Positions 51,517-59,471 of a stretch of DNA of 64,000 nucleotides are shown piece by piece. The stretch spans positions 200,078 to 264,077 of the forward strand of contig DATGLS010000015.1 in NCBI GenBank assembly GCA_035293985.1. Reading direction: 5' to 3'. The notes under the pieces are model-generated. The model saw only the letters and a program-made list of their open reading frames with translations. It did no database searches and was not told the DNA's origin. Numbering within the stretch: the first letter of the stretch is position 1; each line of letters begins with the position of its first letter. Origin of the DNA: JAVDCA01 sp035293985 (GTDB lineage Bacteria; Pseudomonadota; Alphaproteobacteria; Rhizobiales; Xanthobacteraceae). A program made the translations under genes and the position numbers.

Positions 51517-53364
51517 TCAATCGCTGCCGGGCGGCGTCGGCCCGCCGCCGGTTCCATCCTCTTGGCCGGTGGCATCGTTGGCGATCAGGCCGCGGCTCTG
51601 GCGGTGCACCAGCGATGCATAGTAGCCGCGTCGCCGCATCAGCTCGGCATGCGTGCCGCTCTCGATCACCCGGCCCTCGCCGAGCACGATGATGCGGTCC
51701 GCCTTGACAACGGTCGCGAGCCGGTGCGCGATCACGAAGGTGCTGCGCCCTTTCACCAATGCGTCCAGCGCGTTCTGCACCGCCTCCTCGGATTCGGCGT
51801 CGAGCGCCGAGGTGGCCTCGTCGAGGATCAGGATCGGCGGATCCTTGAGCAGCGCGCGTGCGATCGTGATGCGCTGGCGTTCCCCGATCGAGAGCAGGCT
51901 GCCGCGTTCGCCGACGACCGTGTCGTAGCCGTCCGCGAGCCGCGCTATGAACTCCTCGGCATTGGCGGCGCGCGCTGCCGCCCGTATCTCCTCGTCGCTT
52001 GCCTCCGGCCGCCCATAGGCGATGTTGGCGCGCACGCTGTCGTTGAACAGCAGCGGATCCTGCAGCACCACGCCGATTTTCCGCCGCAGCGAACTCTGCC
52101 TAACGCTGCGCAGGTCGTGTCCATTGACGAAGACGCGCCCCGACAAAGGGTCATAGAAGCGCATCAGCAGCGCCATCATCGTCGTCTTGCCCGAGCCACT
52201 GCGGCCGACGATCGCAATGGTCTGACCGGGCGCGACGTCGAACGTCACGTGGTCCAGCACGGGGCGTCCGGCCTGCTCGTAGCGGAAGCTCACATCGTCG
52301 AACGCCACGTGCCCACGGATGGGGCCGAGCTCCTCCGCATCCGGCGAGTCGCCGAGGTGCTCCTGCATCTCCAGGATTCCGAAGATCTCGTCGAGCGACA
52401 CCGAGGCCTTGCGCAGGTTGGCGTAGACGCCGCTGAGCCCCTGCACCGGCCCGAACAGCCCGCCCACATAGCCGAGGAACGCGACGATCGTGCCGATCGT
52501 GACCTCCCCGCGCAGCGCCAGATAGGCCCCGAGCGCAATCGCCGCGACCCGCGCCAGCGCGACGACGAGGTTGCTGGCGGCGCCGTACCCGGTATCGGTC
52601 GCGACCCCGCGGATCACCACCCGGTTGGCCTCGGCCACTTCGCGCAGGAAGCGGGCCTTCTCGGCGTCCTCCATCGCGAAGCTGCGCACCACCACGATAC
52701 CGGACAGCACCTCGTTGAAACGGGAATAGATTTGCGCCCAACGATCGAGCAGCGTTCGCTCGCGCCGCGTCTGCTCGGCCCCGGCACGAAGCGAGATCAG
52801 CGCCGGCAGCGGCGTGAAGGCGAGCACGATCAGCGCCAGCCGCCAGTCGAGCCCGAGCATGATCCAGATCGCGACGACCAGAAAGATCACCGCCGGCAGC
52901 ACGCTGAACAGGAGCAGGCTGACCGCGCCGGTGAAACCCTGGATGCTGCGGTCGAGCCGGGTCATGATCGCGCCGACGCCTTCGCTGTGCTGCAGGCGCA
53001 GTGGCATGGTGTGCAGCTTGCCGATGGTCGCCTCGAGCAGGGCGTATTGCACGGCGATGCGGGTGCGCCAGGTGAGCCAGTTGCTGGTTCCGGTCGCGAG
53101 CTCCCGGCCGACGGCGAACAATATGAGCACCGTCAGGAAGGCGAGAAGCTGCGTGAGCTGCCGCGGGCCGGTGAGCTCGTCGAAGATCGACTTGATGACC
53201 AGCGGCTCGACCGCATTGATGGCGGCGAGCGCCAGCGTCACCGCAAGGACGATCGCGATCGCCTGGCGCTGCGGCATCGCCAGCAGCACCGCCTCGCGGA
53301 AATGCCGCAGCGTCCCGTCGGACGCGGCGGCGCGAAGGCCTGACTGCCGTGGCGATCGCGACAT
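51517..53364 (-). CDS. ABC exporter (fused membrane and ATPase domains, MsbA-like)
   Basis: 615 residues from ATG 53364. Six membrane helices come first (AIAIVLAVTLALAAINAVEP, then LAFLTVLILFAVGRELAT), followed by the nucleotide-binding domain: Walker A VGRSGSGKTTMMALL, Q-loop VVLQDPLLF, signature LLSIGERQRITIARALL, and Walker B PILILDEATSALD. Such half-transporters act as homodimers exporting lipids, glycans or drugs. The frame remains open to 53454, but the residues there are not conserved-looking. It lies next to the glycan cassette, with an export role possible. Confidence 0.88.
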   Translation of the reverse strand: MSRSPRQSGLRAAASDGTLRHFREAVLLAMPQRQAIAIVLAVTLALAAINAVEPLVIKSIFDELTGPRQLTQLLAFLTVLILFAVGRELATGTSNWLTWRTRIAVQYALLEATIGKLHTMPLRLQHSEGVGAIMTRLDRSIQGFTGAVSLLLFSVLPAVIFLVVAIWIMLGLDWRLALIVLAFTPLPALISLRAGAEQTRRERTLLDRWAQIYSRFNEVLSGIVVVRSFAMEDAEKARFLREVAEANRVVIRGVATDTGYGAASNLVVALARVAAIALGAYLALRGEVTIGTIVAFLGYVGGLFGPVQGLSGVYANLRKASVSLDEIFGILEMQEHLGDSPDAEELGPIRGHVAFDDVSFRYEQAGRPVLDHVTFDVAPGQTIAIVGRSGSGKTTMMALLMRFYDPLSGRVFVNGHDLRSVRQSSLRRKIGVVLQDPLLFNDSVRANIAYGRPEASDEEIRAAARAANAEEFIARLADGYDTVVGERGSLLSIGERQRITIARALLKDPPILILDEATSALDAESEEAVQNALDALVKGRSTFVIAHRLATVVKADRIIVLGEGRVIESGTHAELMRRRGYYASLVHRQSRGLIANDATGQEDGTGGGPTPPGSD

Positions 53365-53510
53365 CCTCGCGAGCCTTCGATGCCGACGCGAAGACGAGCT
53401 CGGCGCCCGCGTCGCGAATGACAGCGCCGGCCATGCGCCCTCAGAGAGCGGCAATCAGACCGGTCGATTGACCCACAGTCGCCAGCCCGACTCCACGTTC
53501 CAGCGGGGAA

Positions 53511-53780
53511 TCATCGGTTCACAAATTTGTGGAAGCGACTGATCGAGCCGTCCTTGGTACGGTCCTGGTAGAGGAACGCGAGTTTTTCGTGATCGAACTT
53601 CGCAAAGAAATCCTCCCAGGCGATGGGCTCCAGAGCTTTGTCCCGCGGCGGAAAATCGAGACGCAGAATTCCCGGCTCGCCTTTCGTCTCGGTCGCCTTG
53701 ACGGTGGCCGGAACGGCGCCGCGCTCCTCCGCCCATTTTCGGATCTTGTCGTGGTCTGTCGTGAGTTGTCCTTCCGACAT
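53511..53780 (-). CDS. Small soluble protein of unknown function (sometimes named alpha-glucan-branching-like)
   Basis: 89 residues from ATG 53780, with a GGAG site upstream. The sequence (TDHDKIRKWAEERGAVPATV, ILRLDFPP, EPIAWEDFFAKFDHEKLAFL, YQDRTKDG) is typical of a conserved small family that databases sometimes label as a glucan-branching protein (recalled); the size rules out an enzyme of that name. Members are frequently found among general-stress genes of Rhizobiales. A near-consensus EcfG promoter is directed at it. Confidence 0.7.
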   Translation of the reverse strand: MSEGQLTTDHDKIRKWAEERGAVPATVKATETKGEPGILRLDFPPRDKALEPIAWEDFFAKFDHEKLAFLYQDRTKDGSISRFHKFVNR

Positions 53781-53856
53781 TTCCGCTCTCCTGCCGCAAT
53801 TTCGCCCGTCGGCACACCCGCGCGACCAAATCGCCTCGGAGGCCATGTGAAAATTA

Positions 53857-53882
53857 AATGCAAAACAATGATCAAGCGTTCC
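53857..53882 (-). promoter_or_regulatory. EcfG-like promoter, one mismatch, for the small stress protein
   Basis: Minus-strand reading GGAAC-N17-CATT (53882 to 53857) differs from GGAAC-N17-CGTT at one base. It lies about 80 bases upstream of ATG 53780. Confidence 0.5.
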
Positions 53883-54084
53883 GGGTTCTGATCTCGATCG
53901 GACAAACGCAGGGGGTGTGGCTTCGTCTTTCTCGCTTATCTTCCTCTTCATCATCTTCATCATCGCGGTGTCGCCGCTGCGCAGCTTCATCATCATCTTC
54001 TTCATCAACATCATCTTCCTGCGACTCTTGGTAGATTTTCCCGGAACGCAGGAACAAAGAATATTTGCGTCGCGTTCGGACCAT
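53872..54084 (-). CDS. Possible small acidic protein in a low-complexity region
   Basis: Minus-strand ORF of 70 residues: a basic start (MVRTRRKYSLFLRSGKIYQE) followed by an acidic/Arg stretch (DDVDEEDDDEAAQRRHRDDE). It is in one frame of a trinucleotide-like repeat region; the plus strand there reads as a hydrophobic ORF. No ribosome site is evident and it overlaps the two EcfG-like promoters, so it may be an accident of composition. It is listed because the basic head looks less repetitive than the tail. Confidence 0.25.
   Translation of the reverse strand: MVRTRRKYSLFLRSGKIYQESQEDDVDEEDDDEAAQRRHRDDEDDEEEDKRERRSHTPCVCPIEIRTRNA
53920..54035. repeat. Low-complexity ATC/TTC-rich tract
   Basis: The plus strand is dominated by TTC, ATC and CATC units, interrupted by a short GC-rich piece near 53967-53985. 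AT content and pyrimidine bias stand out against the GC-rich window. The tract sits between two divergently directed EcfG-like promoters. Confidence 0.75.
54051..54076 (+). promoter_or_regulatory. EcfG (general stress response) promoter of the glycan cassette
   Basis: GGAAC at 54051-54055, 17 bases, then CGTT at 54073-54076: a perfect match to the published alphaproteobacterial EcfG consensus. The expected start site, a few bases further, is about 40 bases before ATG 54124. It is almost superimposable on the site at 60821. Confidence 0.78.
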
Positions 54085-54123
54085 GCAACGACGGCAGCAT
54101 CGTGACGGAGGTTGATAAGTCGG

Positions 54124-55221
54124 ATGGACGCCTCCACTCATTCGCACACGCGCGACATTCGCGTCGGGATCGTCGGTGTCGGCAATTGCGCCTCCTCCTT
54201 TGTCCAAGGTCTCTCGTATTACTCGAATGCCCGCGCCAATGAGCCCGTTCCGGGATTGATGAACGTCGACCTCGGCGGCTACCATGTCGCTGATGTCGGG
54301 ATCTCGGCCGCCTTCGACGTCAGCGCCGCCAAGGTCGGGCGCGACGTCGCCGAGGCGATCGGCGCCGCACCCAACAACACGTTTCGCTTCGCCGACGTGA
54401 GGCCGACCGGCGTGGTGGTCGAGCGCGGCCCGACCCTCGACGGGCTCGGCCGCTATCTGCGCGATGACATCGTTTTGTCCGAAGCGCCGCCCGTCGATGT
54501 GGCCGAGCGGCTCGCGCGCACGCGCACGGACGTCGTCGTGTCCTACCTGCCGGTCGGCTCACAACAGGCGACCGAGTGGTATGCGACGCGCGCGCTCGAG
54601 GCCGGATGCGCCTTCGTCAATTGCATCCCGGTGTTCATCGCCGCCAACGCGCAGTGGCGCCGCCGCTTCGAGGAGCGCGGCCTTCCGCTGATCGGCGACG
54701 ACATCAAAAGCCAGGTCGGCGCCACCATCGTGCACCGCGTGCTCGCTAACCTGTTTCGCGAGCGCGGCGTGCGACTCGATCGGACCTATCAGCTCAACTT
54801 CGGCGGCAATTCCGATTTCAAGAACATGCTCGAGCGCGAGCGGCTGCAGTCGAAGAAGATCTCGAAGACGCAGTCGGTGGTGAGCCAGCTCGACATGCCG
54901 CTGGGCGAAGGCGACATCCACGTCGGCCCGAGCGATCACGTGCCGTGGCTCACCGACCGCAAGTGGGCCTATATCCGCATGGAGGGCACGACCTTCGGGG
55001 GCGTGCCGCTCAATGTCGAGCTCAAGCTCGAAGTCTGGGATTCGCCGAACTCGGCCGGCGTCGTCATCGACGCGGTGCGCTGCGCCAAGCTCGCGCTCGA
55101 CCGTCGCATCGGCGGGGCGCTGATCGGGCCGTCCAGCTATTTCATGAAGTCGCCGCCGCAGCAGTTCACCGACGCGGAGGCGCGCAAGCGCACGGTCGAC
55201 TTCGTGGAGGGAGAGGCGTGA
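54124..55221 (+). CDS. ino1: Myo-inositol-1-phosphate synthase
   Basis: 365 residues. Converts glucose-6-phosphate to L-myo-inositol-1-phosphate with NAD, the first committed step to inositol. The Rossmann motif is IRVGIVGVGNCASSFVQGL; core motifs include NCIPVFIAANAQW, IGDDIKSQVGATIVHR and the active-site lysines in NFGGNSDFKNMLERERL and KKISKTQSV. Length fits the short actinobacterial/archaeal type rather than the 500-residue eukaryotic one. GGAGG at 54107 supports ATG 54124. It is the first gene of a tight plus-strand cassette. Confidence 0.9.
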   Translation: MDASTHSHTRDIRVGIVGVGNCASSFVQGLSYYSNARANEPVPGLMNVDLGGYHVADVGISAAFDVSAAKVGRDVAEAIGAAPNNTFRFADVRPTGVVVERGPTLDGLGRYLRDDIVLSEAPPVDVAERLARTRTDVVVSYLPVGSQQATEWYATRALEAGCAFVNCIPVFIAANAQWRRRFEERGLPLIGDDIKSQVGATIVHRVLANLFRERGVRLDRTYQLNFGGNSDFKNMLERERLQSKKISKTQSVVSQLDMPLGEGDIHVGPSDHVPWLTDRKWAYIRMEGTTFGGVPLNVELKLEVWDSPNSAGVVIDAVRCAKLALDRRIGGALIGPSSYFMKSPPQQFTDAEARKRTVDFVEGEA

Positions 55222-55237
55222 CGGCGGAGCCCTGATC

Positions 55238-55837
55238 GTGACCACGTTCTTTCTCGTGCGACATGCCACCCACGCGTTGCTCGGCCGTGTCCTGGTCGGC
55301 CGCACGCCGGGGGTCGGCCTCGACGCGACGGGACGACGGCAGGCCGCGGATCTTGCGCAAAGCCTGGCCGGGCAGGGCGTGACGCATTTGCAGTCGAGCC
55401 CGCGTCGGCGTGCCCGCGACACTGCGGCACCGATGGCGCGAGCGTTGTCGCTGCCGATCGCGATCGAGCCGGCGCTTGACGAGATCGACGTCGGCGCGTG
55501 GAGCGGCCGGTCGTTCGCGGCGCTGAAGCTCGATCCGGACTGGGACCTTTGGAACGCGCGACGCAGCGCGGCGCGCCCGCCGGGCGGCGGCGAGACGATG
55601 GCGGAGCTGCAGTGCCGCGTGGCCGGGCATCTCGCGGCGACCGCCGCGCGTTGGCCGCACGCCCGCATCGTGGCCGTGACGCACGCCGAGCCGATCCGGG
55701 CCGCGATCCTGCATGTCCGCGGCATGGCGCTGGATGATTTTGCTCAGATCGATATAGCGCCGGCCTCGATCACGACGATCGCGTTCGGCGCGACCGGTGC
55801 CGACGTGGTCGCGATCAACCAGGCGGTGGCCGCATGA
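55238..55837 (+). CDS. Histidine phosphatase family protein
   Basis: 199 residues beginning GTG 55238. The phosphoglycerate-mutase-like catalytic motif is FFLVRHATHALLG (RHA instead of the more usual RHG). Also visible are LQSSPRRRARDTAAPMA, the Glu of DEIDVGAWSGRSFA, and the second His in VAVTHAEPIRAAIL. The usual residues are all present. Downstream of ino1 by 16 bases and overlapping the glycosyltransferase by four, it is a natural candidate for dephosphorylating inositol phosphate or a sugar phosphate in the pathway. Confidence 0.85.
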   Translation: MTTFFLVRHATHALLGRVLVGRTPGVGLDATGRRQAADLAQSLAGQGVTHLQSSPRRRARDTAAPMARALSLPIAIEPALDEIDVGAWSGRSFAALKLDPDWDLWNARRSAARPPGGGETMAELQCRVAGHLAATAARWPHARIVAVTHAEPIRAAILHVRGMALDDFAQIDIAPASITTIAFGATGADVVAINQAVAA

Positions 55838-56922
55838 AATTCGTCGTCTTCGGCCTGACCATCAGCTCGTCCTGGGGAAACGGCCATGCCACCCTATGGC
55901 GCGGCCTTGCCGGAGCGCTGGGGCGGCAGGGCCATCGCGTGGTCTTTTTCGAGCACGATCTGCCCTATTACGCGTCCAATCGCGACCTGTTCGAGCTGCC
56001 GGCCGGCCGGCTCGTGCTCTATCAGGATTGGGACTCGGTGCGGCGCGAGGCAGCGCACGAGCTCGTCGACGCCGACGTCGCGATCGTCACCTCCTATTGC
56101 GCCGACGCGATCGCGGCCGCCGATTTGCTGTGCTCGTCGCGCGCCATCACGCTGTTCTACGATCTCGATACCCCGGTGACGCTGGCGCGGCTCGACCGCG
56201 GCGAGCCCGTGCCCTACATCGGCGCACGCGGGCTCGCCGACTTCGACCTGGTGCTGAGCTACACCGGCGGGGCGGCGCTCGATCATCTCCAGCATCGGCT
56301 CGGCGCCCGCGTGGTGGCGCCGCTCTACGGCCACGTCGATCCGGACGTCCATCGCCCGGTGTCGCCGCGGCCGCACTACCGTGCCGATCTCTCCTATCTC
56401 GGGACTTATTCGGCGGACCGACAGCGTGGGTTGCGCGCACTGTTCGTCGAGCCGGCGCGCCGCTGCGGTATGCGGCGTTTCGTCCTCGCCGGTGCGCAAT
56501 ACCCGCAAGGTTTCACCTGGCATGACAACATGTTCTTCGTGCGCCATCTGCCGCCGGATGAGCATCCTGCCTTTTTTGCCTCGTCACGTCTCACCCTCAA
56601 TGTCACGCGCCAGCCGATGGCCGAGATGGGGTGGTGCCCCTCGGGCCGGCTGTTCGAGGCCGCCGCCTGCGGGACCGCCGTCGTGTCGGACCGCTGGGAA
56701 GGACTCGACACGTTCTTCGCGCCTGACGCCGAGATCCTGACCGCACGCGATACCGATGACGTGCTCGCGGCGCTCGACCGCGAGGATGCGGAAATCCGGC
56801 GCATCGCGGCCGCGGCGCGCGAGCGCGTGCTCGCCGAGCACACCTCGGACCGGCGCGCCGAGCAGCTGATCGAGGCCTTGCGGCTCGCACGCGCGCCGCT
56901 CGCCGCCGCCGTCGGAGCCTGA
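55834..56922 (+). CDS. CgeB-type glycosyltransferase
   Basis: 362 residues, GT-B-like fold. The N-terminal part (FGLTISSSWGNGHATLWRGL, VVFFEHDLPYYASNRDLFEL) and the C-terminal nucleotide-sugar-binding segment MGWCPSGRLFEAAACGTAVV with SDRWEGLDTFF are those of the CgeB/spore-maturation glycosyltransferase family. Acceptor and donor are unknown. It is coupled to the phosphatase by an ATGA overlap and lies four bases before the next gene. With only one clear glycosyltransferase in the window, more may follow past the edge. Confidence 0.82.
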   Translation: MKFVVFGLTISSSWGNGHATLWRGLAGALGRQGHRVVFFEHDLPYYASNRDLFELPAGRLVLYQDWDSVRREAAHELVDADVAIVTSYCADAIAAADLLCSSRAITLFYDLDTPVTLARLDRGEPVPYIGARGLADFDLVLSYTGGAALDHLQHRLGARVVAPLYGHVDPDVHRPVSPRPHYRADLSYLGTYSADRQRGLRALFVEPARRCGMRRFVLAGAQYPQGFTWHDNMFFVRHLPPDEHPAFFASSRLTLNVTRQPMAEMGWCPSGRLFEAAACGTAVVSDRWEGLDTFFAPDAEILTARDTDDVLAALDREDAEIRRIAAAARERVLAEHTSDRRAEQLIEALRLARAPLAAAVGA

Positions 56923-56926
56923 AACC

Positions 56927-57739
56927 ATGTGGGGTATCGTACCGGCCGCGGGCCGTGGCAGCCGCATCCAGCCGCTGGCATTTTCCAAGGAGCTGCTGCC
57001 GGTCGGCAGCCGCACCGAGGCCGGCATCGAGCGCCCCTGCGCGGTGAGCGAATATCTGCTGGAGCGCATGATTCTCGGCGGCGCCGATAAGCTGTGCTTC
57101 GTCATCTCGCCAGGCAAGTCCGACATCATGGAATACTTCGGCGCGAGCTACGGCGCGGTGCCGATCGTCTATGTGCTGCAGCCAGAGCCGGCCGGTCTTT
57201 GCGACGCGGTATTTCGCAGCGAGCCGGCGCTCGCGCGCGACGAGGCGGTGATCGTCGGGTTGCCCGATACGGTCTGGTTCCCGGCCGACGCACTCGCCGA
57301 GCTGCCCGACGACGTGCTCTCGTTCCTGCTCTTTCCGGTCGAGCGTCCCGAGTTCTTCGATGCGGTCGTGACCGCGGACGACGGCCGCGTGCGCGAGATT
57401 CAGGTGAAGCAGATCGATCCGGCCTCGAGCTGGATCTGGGGCGCATTCAAGATGCCGGGCCGAGTCCTTGCCGACCTGCACGCTCTCTGGCGTGCGCGCG
57501 AGCGCGCCGACGAGTATTTCGGCACACTGGTCAACGCCTGGCTCGCGGCGGGCGGGGAGGCGATCGGAGTGCGTGCGGGCGAAGCCTATGTCGACGTCGG
57601 CACGCTGCACGGCTACCGCGCCGCCATGCGGCTGCTCACCGAGGCCCGCTACGCGCGACGTTCGGCGGAGCTGCAGGTGGCCGCGTCGCCGTGGCGCGCA
57701 CCTCGCGCCCGGCGCGGCGGTACGGAGGCGCTCCGATGA
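56927..57739 (+). CDS. Sugar-1-phosphate nucleotidyltransferase
   Basis: 270 residues. Nucleotidyltransferase signature IVPAAGRGSRIQPLAFSKEL with the activating Lys in KELLPVG, the donor-binding segment LQPEPAGLCDAVFRSE, and IVGLPDTVWFPADAL holding the metal Asp. The G-R-G-S-R variation on the usual G-x-G-T-R is mild. It would charge a sugar-1-phosphate to an NDP-sugar, feeding the epimerases downstream. Its stop overlaps the methyltransferase start (ATGA). Which sugar and which nucleotide are not decidable. Confidence 0.87.
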   Translation: MWGIVPAAGRGSRIQPLAFSKELLPVGSRTEAGIERPCAVSEYLLERMILGGADKLCFVISPGKSDIMEYFGASYGAVPIVYVLQPEPAGLCDAVFRSEPALARDEAVIVGLPDTVWFPADALAELPDDVLSFLLFPVERPEFFDAVVTADDGRVREIQVKQIDPASSWIWGAFKMPGRVLADLHALWRARERADEYFGTLVNAWLAAGGEAIGVRAGEAYVDVGTLHGYRAAMRLLTEARYARRSAELQVAASPWRAPRARRGGTEALR

Positions 57740-58506
57740 ACCGGCTATCGCCCGAAGAGATCCGCGCCCGCGTCGAGGCGTTGGGACCGTGGTTTCATAA
57801 CCTCGATCTCAATGGCGTGCGCACCGCGCCCAAACATTTCCTCGGCGACTATCCGGCGGTGAAATGGCGCCGCTTCGCCGACCGGATCGCTCCCGATCTT
57901 GCCGGCCGCACCGTGCTCGACATCGGCTGCAATGCCGGTTTCTACGCGATCGAGATGAAGCGGCGTGGCGCCGCGCGCGTGGTCGGCATCGATTCCGACG
58001 AAAGCTATCTCACCCAGGCCCGCTTCGCCGCCAAGGTGAGCGGGCTCGACATCGAGTTCCGCCAGCTCTCGGTTTACGACGTCGCTGCCCTCGGCGAGCG
58101 TTTCGACATCGTGCTGTTCATGGGCGTGCTCTACCACCTGCGATACCCGCTGCTGGCGCTCGACCTCATCCACGCGCACGTCGCGCGCGACATTCTCGTC
58201 TTTCAGGCCATGCAGCGCGGCAGCGAGCAGGTCGACGCGCTCAACGACGACTACGATTTCTGGGAGACGGCGCAGTTCAACAGCCCCGGTTATCCCAAGC
58301 TGCATTTCGTCGAGCGCGAGTACGCCGGCGACTGGACCAACTGGTGGATCCCGAACCGCGCCTGTGCCGAGGCGATGCTGCGCAGCGCCGGGTTCGAGAT
58401 CACCAGCCATCCCGAGACGGAGGTCTACTTCTGCCGGCGCATCGCGGCGCCGCGCGGCGCAGAGGCGGTCTATCCCGCGCGGCCGAAGCCGGAGCCGCCG
58501 CCATGA
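57736..58506 (+). CDS. SAM-dependent methyltransferase (resembles TIGR04290 family)
   Basis: 256 residues. The class I fold is visible as GRTVLDIGCNAGFYAIEMKR, VVGIDSDESYLTQARFA, FDIVLFMGVLYHLRYPLLAL and FETHFVEREYAGDWTNWWIP-like LHFVEREYAGDWTNWW. The N-terminus FHNLDLNGVRTAPKHFLGDY and the DWTNWW end are, from memory, those of TIGR04290, a methyltransferase described from a conserved cassette including a B12-binding radical SAM protein. That recollection is unverified. Start ATG 57736 overlaps the nucleotidyltransferase stop. Confidence 0.8.
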   Translation: MNRLSPEEIRARVEALGPWFHNLDLNGVRTAPKHFLGDYPAVKWRRFADRIAPDLAGRTVLDIGCNAGFYAIEMKRRGAARVVGIDSDESYLTQARFAAKVSGLDIEFRQLSVYDVAALGERFDIVLFMGVLYHLRYPLLALDLIHAHVARDILVFQAMQRGSEQVDALNDDYDFWETAQFNSPGYPKLHFVEREYAGDWTNWWIPNRACAEAMLRSAGFEITSHPETEVYFCRRIAAPRGAEAVYPARPKPEPPP

Positions 58507-59438
58507 TCGAAGCTGCGATGATCTGGAACGAGCCTAACAACAAGTCGCACTGGGATCCGCAAGTCGATCCTGACTGGTCGCGGTTCGCCTGCATGGCGAT
58601 CGCGGCCGGCAAGGCGATCAGGGCCGTGCATCCGACGCTGCCGCGCGTGCTCGGCGGCATCTCGCCGATCGATCCGATGTTCATCGCCAACTTGGGCGGG
58701 CAGGGCGTGCTCGAGCACCTGGAAGCCGTCGCGGTGCACGGCTTTCCGCTCGACTGGAACCTGTGGGCGATCGACGAGTGGCCGGCGAAGATCGAGGAGA
58801 TACGCGCGGTGACCGGGCTGCCCATCTGGGTGTCGGAGGTCGGCGTCTCGAGCTTCGGCGCCGAGGAGGTGCAGGCCTGGGGCCTCGCGCGCACCGCTGC
58901 GCTGCTCGCCGGCAAGGCGCCGCGCGTCCATTGGTACAGCCTGTACGACCTGCCGCGCGCGTGGCCGGCGACGACGCGCCACAAGGAAGCGGAAGGCTCG
59001 TCCTATTACCGGCACTTCCACATGGGACTGCTGCGCGAGGACGGCACGCCGAAGCTCGCCGCGCAGAGCTTCGCGCACTTCACGCCGGCGCTCGGCATCT
59101 GTCAGTGGTTTCATTTCGAGGACCATCGCCTCGATGCGGCGGTCGCCTGGCTCAAGCGGCTGGGCGTGCGCCATCTGCGCACCGGCCTCTCCTGGGCGGA
59201 CAGCTTTCGCCCCGGCGCGGAGGCGTGGTTCGATCGGCAGATGCACGCGCTCGCGGATTTCGACGTCACGTTGACGTTCTGCTTCACGCCCGAGCATCGC
59301 GGCATCGCCCCGCACCATACCAGTGCGCCGCAGGTGCCGGAGGAATTCGCCGCGTTCTGCGCCACCATGGTGGCACGCTATGCTGGCGGCCTGCCGCGCG
59401 AGCCGAGGTTGCGCAGCTTGGCGCCAGCCGGCGCGTGA
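58503..59438 (+). CDS. Clan A glycosidase-like protein with circularly permuted TIM barrel
   Basis: 311 residues. The usual order in GH39/GH5-like barrels is strand beta1 to the acid/base (WNEPN at beta4) to the nucleophile at beta7. Here the protein starts at beta4: WNEPN with E10 at residues 8-12, then VSEVGVSS with E112, then RVHWYSLYD (beta8), and only afterwards come GVRHLRTGLSWADSF (beta1, about 221-235) and VTLTFCFTPEHRG (beta2), ending in the helix that normally precedes beta4. Both catalytic Glu are present. The end-to-start junction is just what a circular permutation needs. Coupled to the methyltransferase by ATGA. Confidence 0.82.
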   Translation: MIEAAMIWNEPNNKSHWDPQVDPDWSRFACMAIAAGKAIRAVHPTLPRVLGGISPIDPMFIANLGGQGVLEHLEAVAVHGFPLDWNLWAIDEWPAKIEEIRAVTGLPIWVSEVGVSSFGAEEVQAWGLARTAALLAGKAPRVHWYSLYDLPRAWPATTRHKEAEGSSYYRHFHMGLLREDGTPKLAAQSFAHFTPALGICQWFHFEDHRLDAAVAWLKRLGVRHLRTGLSWADSFRPGAEAWFDRQMHALADFDVTLTFCFTPEHRGIAPHHTSAPQVPEEFAAFCATMVARYAGGLPREPRLRSLAPAGA

Positions 59439-59471
59439 AGGCCCCGATCGGTCACCCGCTGGGAGGCGTTG

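Noticed and set aside
51415..53343. Long plus-strand ORF opposite the ABC exporter
   Set aside because: Shadow frame; the minus strand has all ABC motifs.
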